Below are positions 29,059-38,742 of a stretch of DNA of 64,000 nucleotides, in pieces (within the stretch, counting starts at the first letter, position 1; each line of letters opens with the position of its first letter). Under the pieces are notes generated by a model, which was given only the letters and a program-made list of their open reading frames with translations, was not told the origin of the DNA and searched no databases. Source of the stretch: Roseiconus lacunae (GTDB lineage: Bacteria; Planctomycetota; Planctomycetia; Pirellulales; Pirellulaceae); assembly GCF_008312935.1 (NCBI RefSeq), contig NZ_VSZO01000012.1, positions 310,001 through 374,000 of the forward strand, in the 5' to 3' direction. The position numbers and the translations under genes are program-made.

Positions 29059-29717
29059 CAGATCACCTCGCGAAGGCGACGACTTGGTGCAAAACGATCG
29101 GATTCAGTCACACCGTGCTTGCGATCACTAGATTCGTCGCCGCCGTGTTCGTCGCCAAGTAATCGCACCAGTTTGGCCGACAGTTTTTCAAGACCGTACC
29201 GATACCGACTGGCCGCGGTGGAAGGCGATAATTCGAGGATCTCGGCGATCTCGGCGAACGTCAACTGCTCCCAAATTTTCAATACGATCACTTCACGCTG
29301 GTCGAACGGCAGCGTTTCGAGTGCTTGCCAGATCACTCGGCGTTCATCGTCTCGTTCGACCACATCGATTGAACGCCCCATCAAGCGTTCCGCCATCGAA
29401 CCGATCGACGCTAACCTGGAACGCGAACGCACGATCACCAACGATTCGTTGCGGACCATTCGTAGCAAGTAGTGCCACGGACGCTCGGCACGCAAAAGGA
29501 TTTCTGGACGTGACGCGACTTTCAGCATCACGGTCGCGACCGCGTCTTCGGCATCGTGCTGGCGACGAGTCACCGTCACGGAAAAGCGAACCAATCGGTC
29601 CGCCGTCAAGTCGTAAAGACTGGCCAGCGCAAACGTCCGAGTGGACGCCACCGTCGCTTGAGCAACCTCGCGGGCCGCCTGGTGAATCTGGCAATTGAAT
29701 AGATTAGTGTGAGCCAT
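29058..29717 (-). CDS. ECF-type RNA polymerase sigma factor
   Basis: 219 residues. Region 2 lies at about residues 35-115 (DLTADRLVRFSVTVTRRQHDAEDAVATV) and region 4 at about 135-185, with a helix-turn-helix LTFAEIAEILELSPSTAASRYRYGLEKL. Region 3 is absent, as in ECF factors. It directs RNA polymerase to a dedicated promoter set. The gene is followed by an overlapping small membrane protein gene. No SigB-like or zinc-finger anti-sigma gene is beside it. Confidence 0.85.
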   Translation of the reverse strand: MAHTNLFNCQIHQAAREVAQATVASTRTFALASLYDLTADRLVRFSVTVTRRQHDAEDAVATVMLKVASRPEILLRAERPWHYLLRMVRNESLVIVRSRSRLASIGSMAERLMGRSIDVVERDDERRVIWQALETLPFDQREVIVLKIWEQLTFAEIAEILELSPSTAASRYRYGLEKLSAKLVRLLGDEHGGDESSDRKHGVTESDRFAPSRRLREVI

Positions 29718-30039
29718 AACGCGTCCATGATGCGCGTTGTCAGCTCATTTGTCTAACTTTTTTTCGTCGCCCCCGAAAAAGAGTCGAACTTCCCCGAAAA
29801 CTGCCGATTTTTCGAGACGAGTGCTCCGTCTCAATTAAACGTTGGGTTCAATTCATCTGCCAACGTACGTTCGATCCGGTCATTGCACCGGAACCGTGGC
29901 AAACGCCTTTCGGCTAATCCTAAGACTGAACCGGCACAAAACACCAGACGCAAAGCGTTGCCTGTGGGGTCACCTTTGCAGGGCGACGGGACGTAGGACC
30001 AACCCAAGTAAGTCTGGTGTGCGGTCCCTTGAAAAATCC
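29718..30039. other. Intergenic region, 322 bp
   Basis: It lies between the ECF sigma gene and a lipoprotein gene, both on the minus strand. It contains one short copy of the dispersed REP-like element (29887-29920). No gene and no obvious promoter boxes are seen. Confidence 0.5.
29887..29920 (-). repeat. Dispersed REP-like element, short copy C
   Basis: Read on the minus strand it starts GGATTAGCCGAAAGGCG and continues to an ACGG-TTCCGG end, matching the first half of the copies at 54136 and 62186. The core GCC-GAAA-GGC can form a small hairpin. Confidence 0.6.
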
Positions 30040-31611
30040 TTAACGAATCTCGAATGGGATGTTCGCCTGCCCATATTTTTTACCGACCGCGTCTTCGAGC
30101 GTGAGTTGCAATCGGTAGGTGCCTTTGCGAAGTGATTCTGGCAAGTTCATTTGGTAGGCCACAAAGTAATCACGCAATCGGTTGCGTGACCGCTGCTGAT
30201 CGGCCGGCAATAGCTGACTGACCACCTTCGATCCCGATGCGTCGTAGATGTCGTAACTGCCTTCTAAACGAGTCTGGAACAATCCGCTTTGTTCGGACGC
30301 AGCAAAATTTTCGACTTCACAATACAAAATGACCTGCTGTCCGGCGGCAAATCGATTCCCGTCGAATGGTTTGATCTGCCCGTAGGATTCGATCTCGGTA
30401 CAAAATTCGAGATGGCGAAGATCCAGTGAATCAGAGGCCGCGGCAAGGTAGGACGTTGCAGCACGGAATTGCGGCAGCGCTTCGGTCACTCGGCGTCCCG
30501 CCGAAGGATGACCGTCCGGATCGATCATCGTCCACAATCCCATCAACTGGTTTCGCAAGAACTCACGCTCGCTTTCCGAAAAACCATCCATCGATTCGGT
30601 CGCGGTTTCGGGATCACCCGCCAAGACCATTAAATAACGCGCGATGATTTGTCGCCGGGCCAAGTCGTTGGAGGTTTCGCCAGACTTTGGTGCGACGATC
30701 CGTTCGAGCAACTGAGAATACAAGTCATCTTCGGTGATCTGTTGTTCGGCAACCATCTTTCCGCCGGCAGATGCCATCAAGCTTGCCGAGCCGGCGTCTC
30801 CGGAAGCATGTGATACCGTTTGAACCTGTGCCGACGGTTGATCGGAATCGTCGTCGGTCACATAAGCATACGCCGCCGTCGTATTCCCACCTGCAGTTTC
30901 AGTCACCGATGGTTTGCCAACGCCGATTCGTTTTGGCCCCGGGCCTTGATAATCATCATTGGCTTCGGGCAAATCCGGCAGCGAGTTCAGCGACTTCTCG
31001 ATCGCCGCGGCTAAACCCATCGGTTGATCGGTCTGATTGACCGGTCGTCGACGTACCTTGGGGGCTGGGTTCAAAGTTTTTCGAACAACTTCGGTCTGCA
31101 GTTCGTCGTGATCGCCGCTGTTCTCATTGACTTGCCGATGACTCTGATCTTGCGGTGACGGGTTTTTCGGTTTTGATTTGACAACCGGAGGTTCCGCCGC
31201 TTCGACCGGTGCCTTTGCAGATGTATCGGCGACGCTCAGGTCGCTTAGCGAAGCCGAAACCAGTCCACCAACGCTGACCTGAATATCATCATCGGTCGCC
31301 GAAACAGGACGAACAGAACTGTTCTTCGGCCCGGATTGTGTCGCGACTTTGCCGCTGGATAGTTTCGTCGTCGACTGCGACGCGCGATCACCGTTTGACT
31401 GCGAGGGTACAACCTTCGTCGTTGCCAATCGCTGCTGCGGTGCATCGACTTGCACCACCGGCGAGGAATGGTCTTCGGTCACTTGAACCATCGATCCCGA
31501 TGGACGCGTCGATCGACATCCCGGCACTCCGAACACCAATACCGCCAACAGGCCGGTCAGATGCGAAGAAGCGAAAATGGATCGTTGGCTGCAGGTCTGT
31601 GACGAGCGCAT
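30040..31611 (-). CDS. Lipoprotein of unknown function
   Basis: 523 residues. The signal peptide ends in a lipobox-like FGVPGC near residue 32, so it is probably a lipoprotein. Residues about 40-310 are low-complexity Ser/Asp/Pro-rich with no fold visible. The C-terminal 200 residues look folded: a helical part (LLERIVAPKSGETSNDLARR ...) followed by a beta-rich domain (HLEFCTEIESYGQI, GQQVILYCEVENF, GSYDIYDASG, GTYRLQLTLED) that resembles a small immunoglobulin-like module. No enzyme motif is recognised. Confidence 0.65.
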   Translation of the reverse strand: MRSSQTCSQRSIFASSHLTGLLAVLVFGVPGCRSTRPSGSMVQVTEDHSSPVVQVDAPQQRLATTKVVPSQSNGDRASQSTTKLSSGKVATQSGPKNSSVRPVSATDDDIQVSVGGLVSASLSDLSVADTSAKAPVEAAEPPVVKSKPKNPSPQDQSHRQVNENSGDHDELQTEVVRKTLNPAPKVRRRPVNQTDQPMGLAAAIEKSLNSLPDLPEANDDYQGPGPKRIGVGKPSVTETAGGNTTAAYAYVTDDDSDQPSAQVQTVSHASGDAGSASLMASAGGKMVAEQQITEDDLYSQLLERIVAPKSGETSNDLARRQIIARYLMVLAGDPETATESMDGFSESEREFLRNQLMGLWTMIDPDGHPSAGRRVTEALPQFRAATSYLAAASDSLDLRHLEFCTEIESYGQIKPFDGNRFAAGQQVILYCEVENFAASEQSGLFQTRLEGSYDIYDASGSKVVSQLLPADQQRSRNRLRDYFVAYQMNLPESLRKGTYRLQLTLEDAVGKKYGQANIPFEIR

Positions 31612-31847
31612 CCTTGCCTCGTTATTTTTTTAAATGGAGCTAAAGTTCGAATCATTCTGATACAGCAATGCCCCGGCCGCAGCAAGCGCAGTTGCCCCGA
31701 GAGCCGATCTCACTGCATTGATTCCCTTGCTAGCAATCGAGCATTCCCATTGCCTCCTATCGGGACGTCGAAAGTACCGTGCTGTCGACTGCTAAGCCGA
31801 ACCCAACCATCCTCCATCGCATACACAACAAAGCTTGCCTACTCAAT

Positions 31848-31881
31848 GCTCACCGGTCTGGAACCGCTCACCGGTCTGGAA
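31848..31881. repeat. Two 16-bp direct repeats, 18-bp period
   Basis: GCTCACCGGTCTGGAA occurs at 31848-31863 and 31866-31881, just after the stop of the VWA gene. The unit contains the palindrome ACCGGT. The 275-bp gap around it has no gene. Confidence 0.7.
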
Positions 31882-31886
31882 TCGTC

Positions 31887-33587
31887 CTACGAGATGATTT
31901 CGCGACGGTTCTGGACGTAGTCCCAAAGGACAAATCGATCCAAGTTATTACCGCTGGTAAAAAAGACACGTCCCTTCGTCGTCTTAGCCAACCGGCTAGC
32001 GAAGCGAATGTCTTCTTCACTTTGCGACCAACTGGGAACCAAAAAGATATTGATTGTGATCCCTTCTTGGCTGCACAACATCGCTTCGCGCATCGTCGCT
32101 TGCTCCGTTTGCGGATCAGGCGGATAAAGCATGTACAGCCACTCGCCTTCGTTATGAGCCGTCGGTAAGCCATCGGTGATCAGCACGATTTGACGATTCG
32201 GCGTATCGGTAGCTGCCAAATTCTGCCGAGCGAGTTGCAGTGACCGCTGGATATTCGTGAAGTGTTGATGGATTTGCGTTTCACTGATGTGTTCATCGCT
32301 CATGTCGACCTTCAGCCGAACCCATGGGTCATGGATCGTCACGGGCTTGGGCATCAAGTTGATCACTTCGCCGGGGGCACGCATTTTGGCGAACGTGTAC
32401 ATCTCGATGAAACGCAAAAAGTCACCGGGATACTCTGTCTGGATCAGTCCCTGCAGAGCAAGCGCCATTCGCTTGACGTTCATGTACTGACCGTCGTAGC
32501 GCATCGAACCACTCATGTCCATCACGACACACGTGGCACACTTGGGGTGATTGCGTGTTTTATGAATTTCGATGTCATCGCCATGCAGACGCAGCGGTCG
32601 CTGGTCACCTTGTCGCAACAAGGTATTGATGACTGTCTGCGGGATATCCATGTTAGCGATCGAATCGCCAAACTCATACGGCTTGGTTTGCTGCAATTCG
32701 ACGGCACCTTCGCCGACCACGTCGCCTTGATGACGTCCCGAGCGTGACGGGGCCAATTCACTAAAAATGCGTTCAAGCAATCGTCCTTGGAAAACCTTAT
32801 ACGCTTGTGGCGTTAATCTAAATTGACCGTTCGCCCCTCGCTCCAATCCTTGTCGCTCGGCCTGCTCGCGGATGATATTTTCAACCTGCCGGCGCATCTC
32901 TTCGAGTTGCTGCATGTCCTCGGTCGGGACGAATTGATTCAGCTTCTCCATATCGATCAGACCGATCTTTGCAGTCTTCGCCGCTTCGTCGAGTTGCTTG
33001 AGCAGTTCGTCGATCTGCTCAAGTTCTTCTTTGATCTCGAGTGCCTTTGGAATCGACATCGACTCACTGCCGGTAAAGTCGTACTTGCCAGCCAACTCCT
33101 CAAGTTGATGTTTGTCCGCCATCCGCGATGCGACTTTCAGCAAATCAGTCGAAAACGTTCCGCCGCGATCTTCACCGCGATACCACAGCGCTTCCAACAG
33201 ATACGGCTGCTCTCGATTGATCGCTTCTCGAAACGTCTTGACCAGATCCTCGGGTGGGCGGACTTGCTTGGCCGCCGAATGGAACGCTTTCCGAGCCTTT
33301 TTCTGAACGCTTTGCGCTTCGTAGGTTTCTAGAATTTTGCGTTTTCGCTCGAGCAACATTTGCTTGAGGAAATCGATGCTCGGCCCCAATCCCTTGATCT
33401 GGCTGGGGTCCAACTCGACGGCGCGCGCGAGTTCTTCTTCGCTCAGTTCACGGAACTCGCCATACATCATCGCCTGCTCAAAAGCTGGCGTGATTAAATC
33501 GGGTGCTTCTTGAGTCGGGGGCGGAAAGCTTGCCGGGTCATATTTTTGATAGGCATGGATGACTCCGCCGACGGGGTGACGTTTCAT
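31887..33587 (-). CDS. VWA-domain protein of a MoxR/VWA pair
   Basis: 566 residues. The first 330 residues are helical, with coiled-coil-like stretches (LEIKEELEQIDELLKQLDEA, QQLEEMRRQVENIIREQAE). The C-terminal 230 residues form a VWA domain with MIDAS motif DMSGSM at Asp357 and ITDGLP later. There is no signal peptide, so it is cytoplasmic. It starts 5 bp after the stop of the AAA ATPase gene, a standard MoxR-VWA operon. In such pairs the ATPase acts as a chaperone for cofactor insertion or complex activation and the VWA part recognises the client. The client is unknown here. Confidence 0.85.
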   Translation of the reverse strand: MKRHPVGGVIHAYQKYDPASFPPPTQEAPDLITPAFEQAMMYGEFRELSEEELARAVELDPSQIKGLGPSIDFLKQMLLERKRKILETYEAQSVQKKARKAFHSAAKQVRPPEDLVKTFREAINREQPYLLEALWYRGEDRGGTFSTDLLKVASRMADKHQLEELAGKYDFTGSESMSIPKALEIKEELEQIDELLKQLDEAAKTAKIGLIDMEKLNQFVPTEDMQQLEEMRRQVENIIREQAERQGLERGANGQFRLTPQAYKVFQGRLLERIFSELAPSRSGRHQGDVVGEGAVELQQTKPYEFGDSIANMDIPQTVINTLLRQGDQRPLRLHGDDIEIHKTRNHPKCATCVVMDMSGSMRYDGQYMNVKRMALALQGLIQTEYPGDFLRFIEMYTFAKMRAPGEVINLMPKPVTIHDPWVRLKVDMSDEHISETQIHQHFTNIQRSLQLARQNLAATDTPNRQIVLITDGLPTAHNEGEWLYMLYPPDPQTEQATMREAMLCSQEGITINIFLVPSWSQSEEDIRFASRLAKTTKGRVFFTSGNNLDRFVLWDYVQNRREIIS

Positions 33588-33592
33588 TGTGA

Positions 33593-35017
33593 TTAAATCT
33601 CGTATTCGATCTTTCCATGCCGTTGGGCTCGACTGATGCGATCGGCGCTATACAGACCGGCAAGGACAAATTCGACACAGCTCGCTCGCACCGCGTCGCT
33701 TTCAGCCGCGTTGACTTGAAACGCTAACTTCCAAGCCGGCGGAACACTTTTCAACCGTTCGGCATATTCACGGCTGGGCAATAAGTCACCGACTTCGACG
33801 CGCACCCCGCTTCGAAAGATTTCGGCGATTTCGGCCAACCCGTGTTCTTGAACGTATTCGTCGAAGACAACCTCAATCGCTTTTGCGACGACGGCATCGA
33901 GCACTTGGCGTTCGCTCATTTGATGCGTGCCCATCAAATCCAATTCGAGTTTGCCGAGCGAACTTGCGTACAAGTGTCCGAGGTCACTGACCCGTGGGAC
34001 GGCAGGCTTTTCACCATGCAAGATCGCTCGTTGACGAGCCGAGGCCACCATCGTGCGAAAGTTTGCGAGTGAGAACCGAGCGGAAACCCCGGATGCCTGA
34101 TCGATAAACTTACTTCGCCGAGCCTGATTGGTGATCTCTTCGATCAGTTGATACATAAAGTACGGCACTTCGACCGGATAACCACCGCCCAGGTCATCTC
34201 CGACTTCTTGACGCAGGATTTCGATTCCTTGGTCTCGTTCGCTCGGATAGTGCGTTTGAATGATCGTACCGATTCGATCTTTCAACTGCGGGATGACTTT
34301 TCCACTGCGGTTGTACGTCGACGGGTTAGCCGAAAACAGAATGACGATGTCTAAATCAAACCGGATCGGATAGCCACGGATCTGAACGTCGCGTTCTTCA
34401 AGGATGTTAAACAACCCGACCTGAACGAGGTCGTCCAATTCGGGCAGCTCGTTCATCGCAAAGATGCCGCGATGCATCCGCGGGATCAGGCCAAACGAAA
34501 GCGCCTCCTCGGCGCTCATGCTCACTCCACCGGTCAATTTCGCCGGATCGATTTCACCGATGATGTCTGCGAATTTCGTTCCCGGTGAAAGTCGCTCGGC
34601 ATACCGTTCGTCACGATGCCACCACGCAATCTTAAGATCTTCCGGTTCATGCTCGGCGACCAACCGGCGCCCCAGTGAAGTCACCGGCGCGAGGGGATCT
34701 TCATGCACCGTCAAATCCGGATGATCGATGTACGGAACCCACTCGTCCAAAAACCGAGTCAACAATCGCATGATGCGACTTTTTGCTTGACCCTTTTCGC
34801 CGAGAAATAACATGTCATGACAGGCCAGGATCGCCAGATTGATTTCCGGAATCACTGTGTCATCGTATCCGACGATTCCCGGAAACAGTTCCTCTCCGAA
34901 CGCCAGAGTCCGCATGAAATTGTCACGCATCTCGTGTTTGACGGATTTGGACTCCCATCCGCTGTCAATCAACTTACGGAGTGTTGTCGGACGGGTCTCA
35001 ATCGTCGCCGTATTCAT
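33593..35017 (-). CDS. MoxR/ChlI-type AAA+ ATPase
   Basis: 474 residues from ATG 35017; longer frames start at 35047 and 35077 but the N-terminal extension has no support. The Walker A motif is [12 protein letters not shown], and the sensor and loop regions include [28 protein letters not shown] and [24 protein letters not shown], typical of ChlI/MoxR AAA+ proteins. It probably forms a hexamer that remodels a target with the VWA protein encoded next to it. Magnesium chelatase itself is unlikely, since the large H subunit is not here and planctomycetes of this type lack chlorophyll. Confidence 0.85.
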   Translation of the reverse strand: MNTATIETRPTTLRKLIDSGWESKSVKHEMRDNFMRTLAFGEELFPGIVGYDDTVIPEINLAILACHDMLFLGEKGQAKSRIMRLLTRFLDEWVPYIDHPDLTVHEDPLAPVTSLGRRLVAEHEPEDLKIAWWHRDERYAERLSPGTKFADIIGEIDPAKLTGGVSMSAEEALSFGLIPRMHRGIFAMNELPELDDLVQVGLFNILEERDVQIRGYPIRFDLDIVILFSANPSTYNRSGKVIPQLKDRIGTIIQTHYPSERDQGIEILRQEVGDDLGGGYPVEVPYFMYQLIEEITNQARRSKFIDQASGVSARFSLANFRTMVASARQRAILHGEKPAVPRVSDLGHLYASSLGKLELDLMGTHQMSERQVLDAVVAKAIEVVFDEYVQEHGLAEIAEIFRSGVRVEVGDLLPSREYAERLKSVPPAWKLAFQVNAAESDAVRASCVEFVLAGLYSADRISRAQRHGKIEYEI

Positions 35018-35220
35018 GCAAAAGTCTCTACAAAGGTCATCTGTCATTGATCGTCGGAGCGGTCGGAATCGAACCACACCGACGCCCGAGGCCGTGCAAC
35101 AATTGTATGCATCGGCAAACCAGGGGCGCAGAGTTTTTGCGATCGTGACGGATTCGATGCCGTGACTGACCCAGGAAATCGACCCGCGATCGAGAGAGTC
35201 GCGAGGAATGAGGGGCGAAA

Positions 35221-36009
35221 CTATTTTTCCGCGGCGTACCCCGGAGACTCCAATCGCATCCGAGCTGCCTGCTTAAGCTGCCCCCACATTAGCAAGCTTC
35301 CTGCCGCAGTGAGCAACAATAAAATCATCGTCGCCAAGACGGCCGGATGCCGCAAACGACGTCGTCGCTGCTGTGTGATCGCCGCAAATTCCTGAGCAAC
35401 GATGCTTGCATCCGAAAGATGAATCTGCTGCTCCGTCCTGCCACACTGAGCATCCACAGACTCGAGACCAGATTCCATCGATTCTTCTGGTGGCGGGTCG
35501 ACTTTCCAGTCGCGGTCGGCAAACTCGAAGTCCGGCAGCACCTGCCTCCGCTGCTTCAGCACCAAGCGGTGATCGGCAAACTCCGCATGCCCCGCCTGGT
35601 GCAGCGCACCGGGACGGATCCGTCCGATGTGGACTCGCGAATATCGGTCGTCCCTCTGCCGTGGATCGAGCAAGCGATAAGCCGACACCGCGACCTGCGA
35701 CAATTGCTTCTGGGTTGATTCGTTCGGATCGGCCAACTGCTTCACGGCGAGTGCACGGGCCGCTTTCAACGCCGCATTCCGAATGACTGCCAAACGGGTC
35801 TCTGTTTTGCGCACCCCCAAACGAAGAAAATCATCTGGCCCCAACGTGACAGGAAACTCCATGTCGCATAGACCAGACGGACCTTCTTCGGGCGCCTTTG
35901 CATTCAATCTCGGTGGGTGTTCAGAAACGACGGTCACTTCGCTGCAATCTTCCTGTTTTGTTCCGCGACGACCTCGCCCGATTTTCGGTTTCTGGCGTTC
36001 GGTCTCCAT
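35221..36009 (-). CDS. Protein with a C-terminal membrane anchor, unknown function
   Basis: 262 residues from ATG 36009, which is preceded by a purine-rich GGAAGAGAG 8-16 nt upstream; longer frames start at 36096 and 36042. The N-terminal part is basic and Pro-rich. The central part ([20 protein letters not shown] ... [20 protein letters not shown]) is helical and could be a small domain with similarity to J-domain-like or FHA-partner proteins, but I do not recognise it. The last 40 residues contain a membrane helix ([22 protein letters not shown]), so it is probably tail-anchored. No enzyme motif is seen. Confidence 0.6.
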   Translation of the reverse strand: METERQKPKIGRGRRGTKQEDCSEVTVVSEHPPRLNAKAPEEGPSGLCDMEFPVTLGPDDFLRLGVRKTETRLAVIRNAALKAARALAVKQLADPNESTQKQLSQVAVSAYRLLDPRQRDDRYSRVHIGRIRPGALHQAGHAEFADHRLVLKQRRQVLPDFEFADRDWKVDPPPEESMESGLESVDAQCGRTEQQIHLSDASIVAQEFAAITQQRRRRLRHPAVLATMILLLLTAAGSLLMWGQLKQAARMRLESPGYAAEK

Positions 36010-36345
36010 GCAGATCACTCTCTTCCATACATAAGTTGGCATCGGCGTCCTCGCTGGTTCTTCCAGAGATGGACTTTCAATGAAAGAGACTGCCAACTTG
36101 AAAACGGTTCAGGCCCAGGATTGAACTTCCCAATCGCCGAGAAACATTTTCGAACGAGTATTATGGTTCAAAGCAGCGATCTTGGCTGCACGAAATCGAA
36201 TTCCTCCGAACCTTCATCTTCACCAAAACGCCACTAAACCTTCACATTGCGAGAAACGGCGCCCGTGAGGCACCGTGACTCATTCGGAGGGTAATTTCGA
36301 CGGCATTAGATACGCATTAGCGATGCTCGAAGTTCGGCCGTCGTT

Positions 36346-38739
36346 TTAAGATGGCACTCGGACACTCGCCCAGAAGGGGCGTTTCCGATCCGCTCGGCGG
36401 CGGACGTCTTCCAGAATTGTTTCCAATTCCCCATCAAATTCGAAGTACTGCGGAGTGCTGCGAGCACGAATCACGACAGGCTTACTTAGATCTAAGCCGA
36501 TATCCGGTCTCAACCACAATTCATAAGTGTCGCTCGGTCCGTTGAACGACACCGAATTATTGCCACCGATTCGACCACTGATTTCGCCTGCCCGGATCCG
36601 CTCTTCCTGATCCCAGAGGATCGGGTTTGTGTCGACCAACGGCTTTAGCGGGCCCAATTCCAACCACCAAAAGAACTGGTCTCCCTGTCGCATCGTCACC
36701 GCCTCAAAATCACGCGGGATGGGCTTGCGCACGTGCGTCGGAACGTTCAGCCATTTAAACAACTCCGGCGTCTCTTCGTAAAAATCCTCTCGCCCGCGCC
36801 CTCGATACATCACCACCGTGACATCGTTGCGGACGTGCATATGACGATCAAGGATCGCTCCCAAGCGAACCAGCGGTGCGCCGGGGCCGGACGCGTTTCC
36901 CATCACCAAATACATGGGAACATGGCGTGCGTTGTCGTGGTAGTGACCGATCGTTTTTGACGGCTCGGCATTCACGCAAACCAGGCCTGCCCACAAGTCA
37001 GGATGTGACAATGCGATGTCCCAAGCCGCTGTCGCGCCTTCGCCATGCCCGGTAATGAAAACACGGTCGGCATCGATCGAGGCGCGTCGCATCGCGTGCC
37101 GAAGCGACGACAGAACGTTGTCGTGTTCACGCGGGGTGTATTCGTAGAGCCGCTGTGTCGGACGTCCCCAGCGAGGCGACACCACAATGTAACCGTTCCG
37201 CATTGCGTGTCCCGTGCGACTTCCCATCGCCTGGTTGAAGTCGCCAGCCCACCAAGTCAATTCGAGTTCCGGATGCGCATTTGGCGGCGGCAACACCAGC
37301 AAGCAAGGGTACTCTCGAAGCGGGTCATATTCGGGCGGCAATTGAATGATGTAATCGGGATGCTCTTCAATCGTCCGCGTTTCTGTTTCACCGGCGAGCG
37401 ATCCGAGGCGATACATACCATCAATGGTTTCATCGGCCGCCCCTTCTGGCCATGGTTTCACCGGGCCCAAGTATTCAATCAACTTCGCAACGTATTCGAT
37501 TTGCGCCCCTTCGATTCCCTTGAGTTGCTCCAAAATTTCTTGGCGACGGACCAGATTTGCCGACCGAAGATATTCGGCGACTAGATCTCGAACCGTCACT
37601 AGCGAACTGACCACGACCAAGTTTGTTTCGCCGGAACCGGGGCCCATCATCCACCCGGCGATCGCGAGCGCGACACGGTTTTCTGTCGGCGTTGTTTTTG
37701 AATCCTTCAGTCGGACGTAATCGCTTAATCGCGCTAACGTCGCCCCGGAGAGTCCTTGCTCGATTTCTTTGTAAATTCGCTCGATCGCCGGATCAGGCTC
37801 TCCGAGTTGTTCGATGTCATAGCGCAACGATTGAATAAGATCACTGGCTTGCTGGTCGGTCGCATCGATTTCCTCGATCGCGATCTTGACTCGTTCACGC
37901 ATCGTCCTTCCGACGGATTCCATGGGAAACCCGGAAAAGATCTGACGTGCGAATTGAGGCTGACCGGCATCGGCTCGCCGTTCGGCTTCGTCCAACAATC
38001 GTTCGCCTTGAAAGACCAACAGTGCGCTCAATTGCGACTTCATGTCTTCGAGTTCGGGGAAGTCTCGAATCGCACGGGTCAATTCTTCCTCGGCAGCGCG
38101 GTAACGTTCCGATTCCATAAAGAAACGCACCACCATCAGGCGTGCGTCGAGGTCGTTTTGATCGATACGCTGGCGAAAGATTTTTTGAAATGTCTCGGGC
38201 CGGATCGATCGAGTCGAAACTCGCATGTCCCAATCGTAAGCAGGTTTGCTTTTAAGAGCTTCAATTTTCGCGTACCGAGCATTCAACTCGGTGATCCCTT
38301 GAACGATCTCGACCGGCCCATCGTGGCTACGGATTGCGATCCGTCGCCGGGCGTATTCATTGAATTCAGAAACCGAAAGGATATCGCCGATCGCTTGTAT
38401 CGGATCGCCACTGACCGGCGAAAGCTGTTTGAATTCAATCGTCCGTTCGACCCCGCGAACGTCTTGCGGCTCTCCTGCGACCATACCACGGCGATGGACA
38501 TAAACACGACGCAGTCCGTCATCAACTAACAGGATCGGCCGCGACTGACTTTGTGCCCCGCCGGCGCTAAATCCACTTTCATTCAGCGACGCGACATCAA
38601 CTAAGAACCCCTCAAGTGCAAGACCGCTCTTAAGAATCACACGCTGATCGGCGCGAACGCGAACGGCACCGACCATCGCGGCACAAAGAATCGCACCGAT
38701 TGCGATCCGGGCTTTTGCAGAAAACGTCTGCGTTCGCAT
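36346..38739 (-). CDS. Exported alpha/beta-hydrolase-fold protein lacking the nucleophile serine
   Basis: 797 residues with a signal peptide (ARIAIGAILCAAMVGAVRVRA, about residues 10-30). Residues about 30-400 are helical and beta segments not recognised, with TPR-like helices (YRAAEEELTRAIRDFPELEDM). Residues about 460-700 follow an alpha/beta hydrolase (esterase D / dienelactone type) pattern: YPCLLVLPPP, GYIVVSPRWG and the nucleophile elbow ITGHGEGAT. In that elbow the Ser of GxSxG is Gly566 (codon GGC; Ser AGC would differ by one base), so ordinary hydrolysis is unlikely. The gene follows the anti-sigma gene by 3 bp, so it is the output or sensor of that ECF system. Confidence 0.75.
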   Translation of the reverse strand: MRTQTFSAKARIAIGAILCAAMVGAVRVRADQRVILKSGLALEGFLVDVASLNESGFSAGGAQSQSRPILLVDDGLRRVYVHRRGMVAGEPQDVRGVERTIEFKQLSPVSGDPIQAIGDILSVSEFNEYARRRIAIRSHDGPVEIVQGITELNARYAKIEALKSKPAYDWDMRVSTRSIRPETFQKIFRQRIDQNDLDARLMVVRFFMESERYRAAEEELTRAIRDFPELEDMKSQLSALLVFQGERLLDEAERRADAGQPQFARQIFSGFPMESVGRTMRERVKIAIEEIDATDQQASDLIQSLRYDIEQLGEPDPAIERIYKEIEQGLSGATLARLSDYVRLKDSKTTPTENRVALAIAGWMMGPGSGETNLVVVSSLVTVRDLVAEYLRSANLVRRQEILEQLKGIEGAQIEYVAKLIEYLGPVKPWPEGAADETIDGMYRLGSLAGETETRTIEEHPDYIIQLPPEYDPLREYPCLLVLPPPNAHPELELTWWAGDFNQAMGSRTGHAMRNGYIVVSPRWGRPTQRLYEYTPREHDNVLSSLRHAMRRASIDADRVFITGHGEGATAAWDIALSHPDLWAGLVCVNAEPSKTIGHYHDNARHVPMYLVMGNASGPGAPLVRLGAILDRHMHVRNDVTVVMYRGRGREDFYEETPELFKWLNVPTHVRKPIPRDFEAVTMRQGDQFFWWLELGPLKPLVDTNPILWDQEERIRAGEISGRIGGNNSVSFNGPSDTYELWLRPDIGLDLSKPVVIRARSTPQYFEFDGELETILEDVRRRADRKRPFWASVRVPS

Positions 38740-38742
38740 CAG

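Noticed and set aside
33593-35017. Reading the MoxR-type ATPase as the I subunit of magnesium chelatase
   Set aside because: The VWA partner and lack of a ChlH subunit fit a MoxR-VWA chaperone pair better.
35040-35110. tRNA-like stretch (GGTTCGATTCC read on the minus strand)
   Set aside because: The T-arm stem does not pair and no anticodon or D-arm can be drawn.
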